43,770 nt of DNA from Acidobacteriaceae bacterium (GTDB taxonomy: Bacteria; Acidobacteriota; Terriglobia; Terriglobales; Acidobacteriaceae). Below, in pieces: positions 42,612 to 43,770 of this stretch. The first letter of the stretch is position 1. Each line of letters begins with the position of its first letter. Position numbers and translations under genes: made by a program. The stretch is from positions 1-43,770 of the forward strand of contig PLWX01000176.1 in assembly GCA_003151155.1 (NCBI GenBank), given 5' to 3'. The notes under the pieces were generated by a model that was given only the letters and a program-made list of their open reading frames with translations, was not told where the DNA came from and searched no databases.

Positions 42612-42818
42612 CTACGGGAGCCCGGGCTCCATCGATCGCGGCAGGGTGCCCGATTCCGTGAAATCGCCTATCGCTCGATCCGGTCGAGCCTTGGCTAGAA
42701 CTGTCGGGTAAAGCGAGCCTCCTCTCCATTGTGCCCGATCCCACACGCGTTCCGCCATCTCGGCTAGTTCAGAAAGACTGGTCGGCTTCTTGATCAATTC
42801 ATATCCTCTCCAAACTGG
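42612..42818 (-). pseudogene. Remnant of a response-regulator receiver domain
   Basis: The minus strand reads GYELIKKPTSLSELAEMAER, which looks like the C-terminal end of a receiver domain: the conserved Lys-Pro after beta-5 and the last helix. A TGA lies just upstream at 42819-42821, so the phospho-acceptor part is gone. A further 35 residues follow without recognised homology. The remnant is too short for a firm call; it may be chance. Confidence 0.3.
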
Positions 42819-42959
42819 TCACTCAGTGGTGATCGAGGACACGCGCCCTAAGATTTTTGATTTCAGTTCACCCAGCCCTAAAGGGTCCAATTAGAATGAA
42901 GTCTCATCCACTCGCTCGAAAGAGAGGTTGCTCCTGAAATCAAAGTGCTCGAAGGGGGG

Positions 42960-43580
42960 CGGGTAAAATCCGCGCCCATGTTACCGGCATCAGTGGCAAT
43001 CCCTTGCGCGACAGCGATCACGTTGGTCAAACTATCGTGAACGATTTCGGTCGTCCGTTTGGCGCGGACGTGAACAACGTCACCGGAGCGACGGTGCAAG
43101 GCACCGCTAGCATTTTCGGCTTCCAGGGATAGGCCGAGGACCCACATTCGCCCGGCATCGATACCTATTCGCCCGCGCAGACGGCCGCCCTCGCGAGCCT
43201 CCACCGTGTTTCCGCGCCGATGCTCCCGGACAACAGCAGGCAGGACAATGCCGAGATACTGGACTCGTACCTCGGGGTCAGTTGGAAGCGCGCCTACTTT
43301 CAACTTCGGACGCGAGAGCCATTTGGTGGGGTCCGGGCGACAGCGCCATGAGCATGACAAACAACGTCGTGCCGCTATACATGCTCAAGTTCGATCTAGC
43401 TCAGCCTATTACGTTGCCCTGGAAATTCAAACATCTGGGCCCGACCCGCTACCAGATGTTTATGGCTAAGTTGAAGGGGCGTTAGTGTCCGCGACAGCCT
43501 TACTTCCACGGCGAGAAACTCAGCCTGATGCCGACGCAGAATCTGGAGCTTGGTTTCTCTCGCACAACCGTAGCATTCGG
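42960..43580 (+). pseudogene. Wzi-like capsule-assembly protein, decayed fragment
   Basis: The plus strand encodes, in pieces, a Wzi-type outer-membrane protein: HVTGISGNPLRDSDHVGQTI and VNDFGRPFGADVNNVTGATV, a TAG at about 43130 after FGFQG, SAPMLPDNSRQDNAEILDSY, a frame change near 43310, GRES, another before WWGPGDSAMSMTNN, then LPWKFKHLGPTRYQMFMAKL, a TAG at about 43483, and PYFHGEKLSLMPTQNLELGF. Thus at least two stops and two shifts. WWGPG and LGPTRY are hallmarks of the Wzi family, which anchors or assembles capsule at the cell surface. Both ends are missing. Confidence 0.75.
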
Positions 43581-43584
43581 CTTG

Positions 43585-43770
43585 GTATGTTGTCGGCCTT
43601 CGAAATGATCTCCCGAACGCTCTCCGCGTAGGCCTCCGTGCTGGGTGCATGCTGATACTCTCCCACGGTGTAAAGCGCGAATCGACCGCCGTGACCGAGC
43701 GCGCTGAACCCGGTTACATTATTGAACCCCTCTTCGTAGGGTCGGCCAAAGTCATTGATGATGGTCTGTC
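43585..43770 (-). pseudogene. Second Wzi-like fragment, opposite strand, cut by window edge
   Basis: Read on the minus strand from the window edge: QTIINDFGRPYEEGFNNVTG, then GRFALYTVGEYQHAPSTEAY and EIISKADNIP. This aligns with the same part of the Wzi-like protein as the plus-strand fragment (QTIVNDFGRPF, VNNVTG), but is a different copy with an open frame here. Homology ends near 43590, where it meets the 3' part of the plus-strand fragment head to head. It may be the 5' part of a gene that is intact outside the window only upstream; as seen it is truncated. Confidence 0.7.

Noticed and set aside
1-43770. CRISPR arrays, tRNA and rRNA genes
   Set aside because: No regularly spaced repeat series, no cloverleaf with CCA-type arms and no rRNA-like stretch was noticed on reading either strand.

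Overview
The window is an exopolysaccharide/capsule-type cell-surface glycan locus from a Gram-negative soil-type bacterium. Gene style suggests Acidobacteriota (Terriglobia/Koribacter-like): Wzi-like outer-membrane remnants, long secreted Ig/FN3-type proteins ending in a domain that recurs in secreted acidobacterial proteins, moderately high GC, and frequent TTG/GTG starts. The phylum call is an inference from recalled family resemblance; no rRNA or marker gene is present.

Layout. (1) 1-4.1 kb is a scarred left border: an IS110-family element of the IS1111 type with a long structured 3' non-coding region, abutted by an IS5-family element, then a 77-codon stub of a secreted-protein gene and a thrice-frameshifted NAD-sugar epimerase gene. 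(2) 4.3-9.0 kb: the full-length secreted paralogue of the stub, a strong terminator, an FkbM-type methyltransferase and a membrane O-acyltransferase. (3) 9.1-12.8 kb: a promoter and a compact operon of SAM methyltransferase, acyl carrier protein, MaoC-like hydratase and FkbH-type glyceryl-ACP synthase. (4) 12.8-19.0 kb, minus strand: two GNAT-like transferases around a NodB-fold-like protein, a secreted beta-helix protein and a polytopic membrane protein. (5) 19.4-22.1 kb: a GT4 glycosyltransferase convergent with a Wzx flippase. (6) 22.2-30.7 kb: a promoter and leader, then the core export operon: Wzc-like tyrosine kinase, TPR/carbohydrate-binding-like protein, Wzy/ligase, Wza, methyltransferase, GT4. 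(7) 30.8-39.4 kb: GT4 (minus), then NodB-type deacetylase coupled to a formyltransferase, frameshifted rfbA and rfbB, asparagine synthase-like amidotransferase and GT4. (8) 39.8-42.5 kb: a small beta-barrel protein and a WecA/TagO-like priming phosphoglycosyltransferase with an extra C-terminal domain. (9) 42.5-43.8 kb: a right border of debris, with a response-regulator remnant and two Wzi-family fragments in opposite orientations.

How it works together (inference from families). The WecA-like enzyme primes undecaprenyl phosphate and the GT4 enzymes extend the repeat unit. Wzx flips it, Wzy polymerises it, Wzc/Wza control and export it. A large set of decorating enzymes (deacetylases, formyltransferase, O-acyltransferase, GNATs, methyltransferases, and an ACP/FkbH/MaoC set able to make an unusual acyl group) modifies the glycan. 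The most novel-looking part is that ACP/FkbH/MaoC operon beside two deacetylase/acyl-transferase modules. All three nucleotide-sugar genes in the window (epimerase, rfbA, rfbB) are frameshifted while the assembly genes are open, so either the sequence has local indel errors or precursor supply has decayed here.
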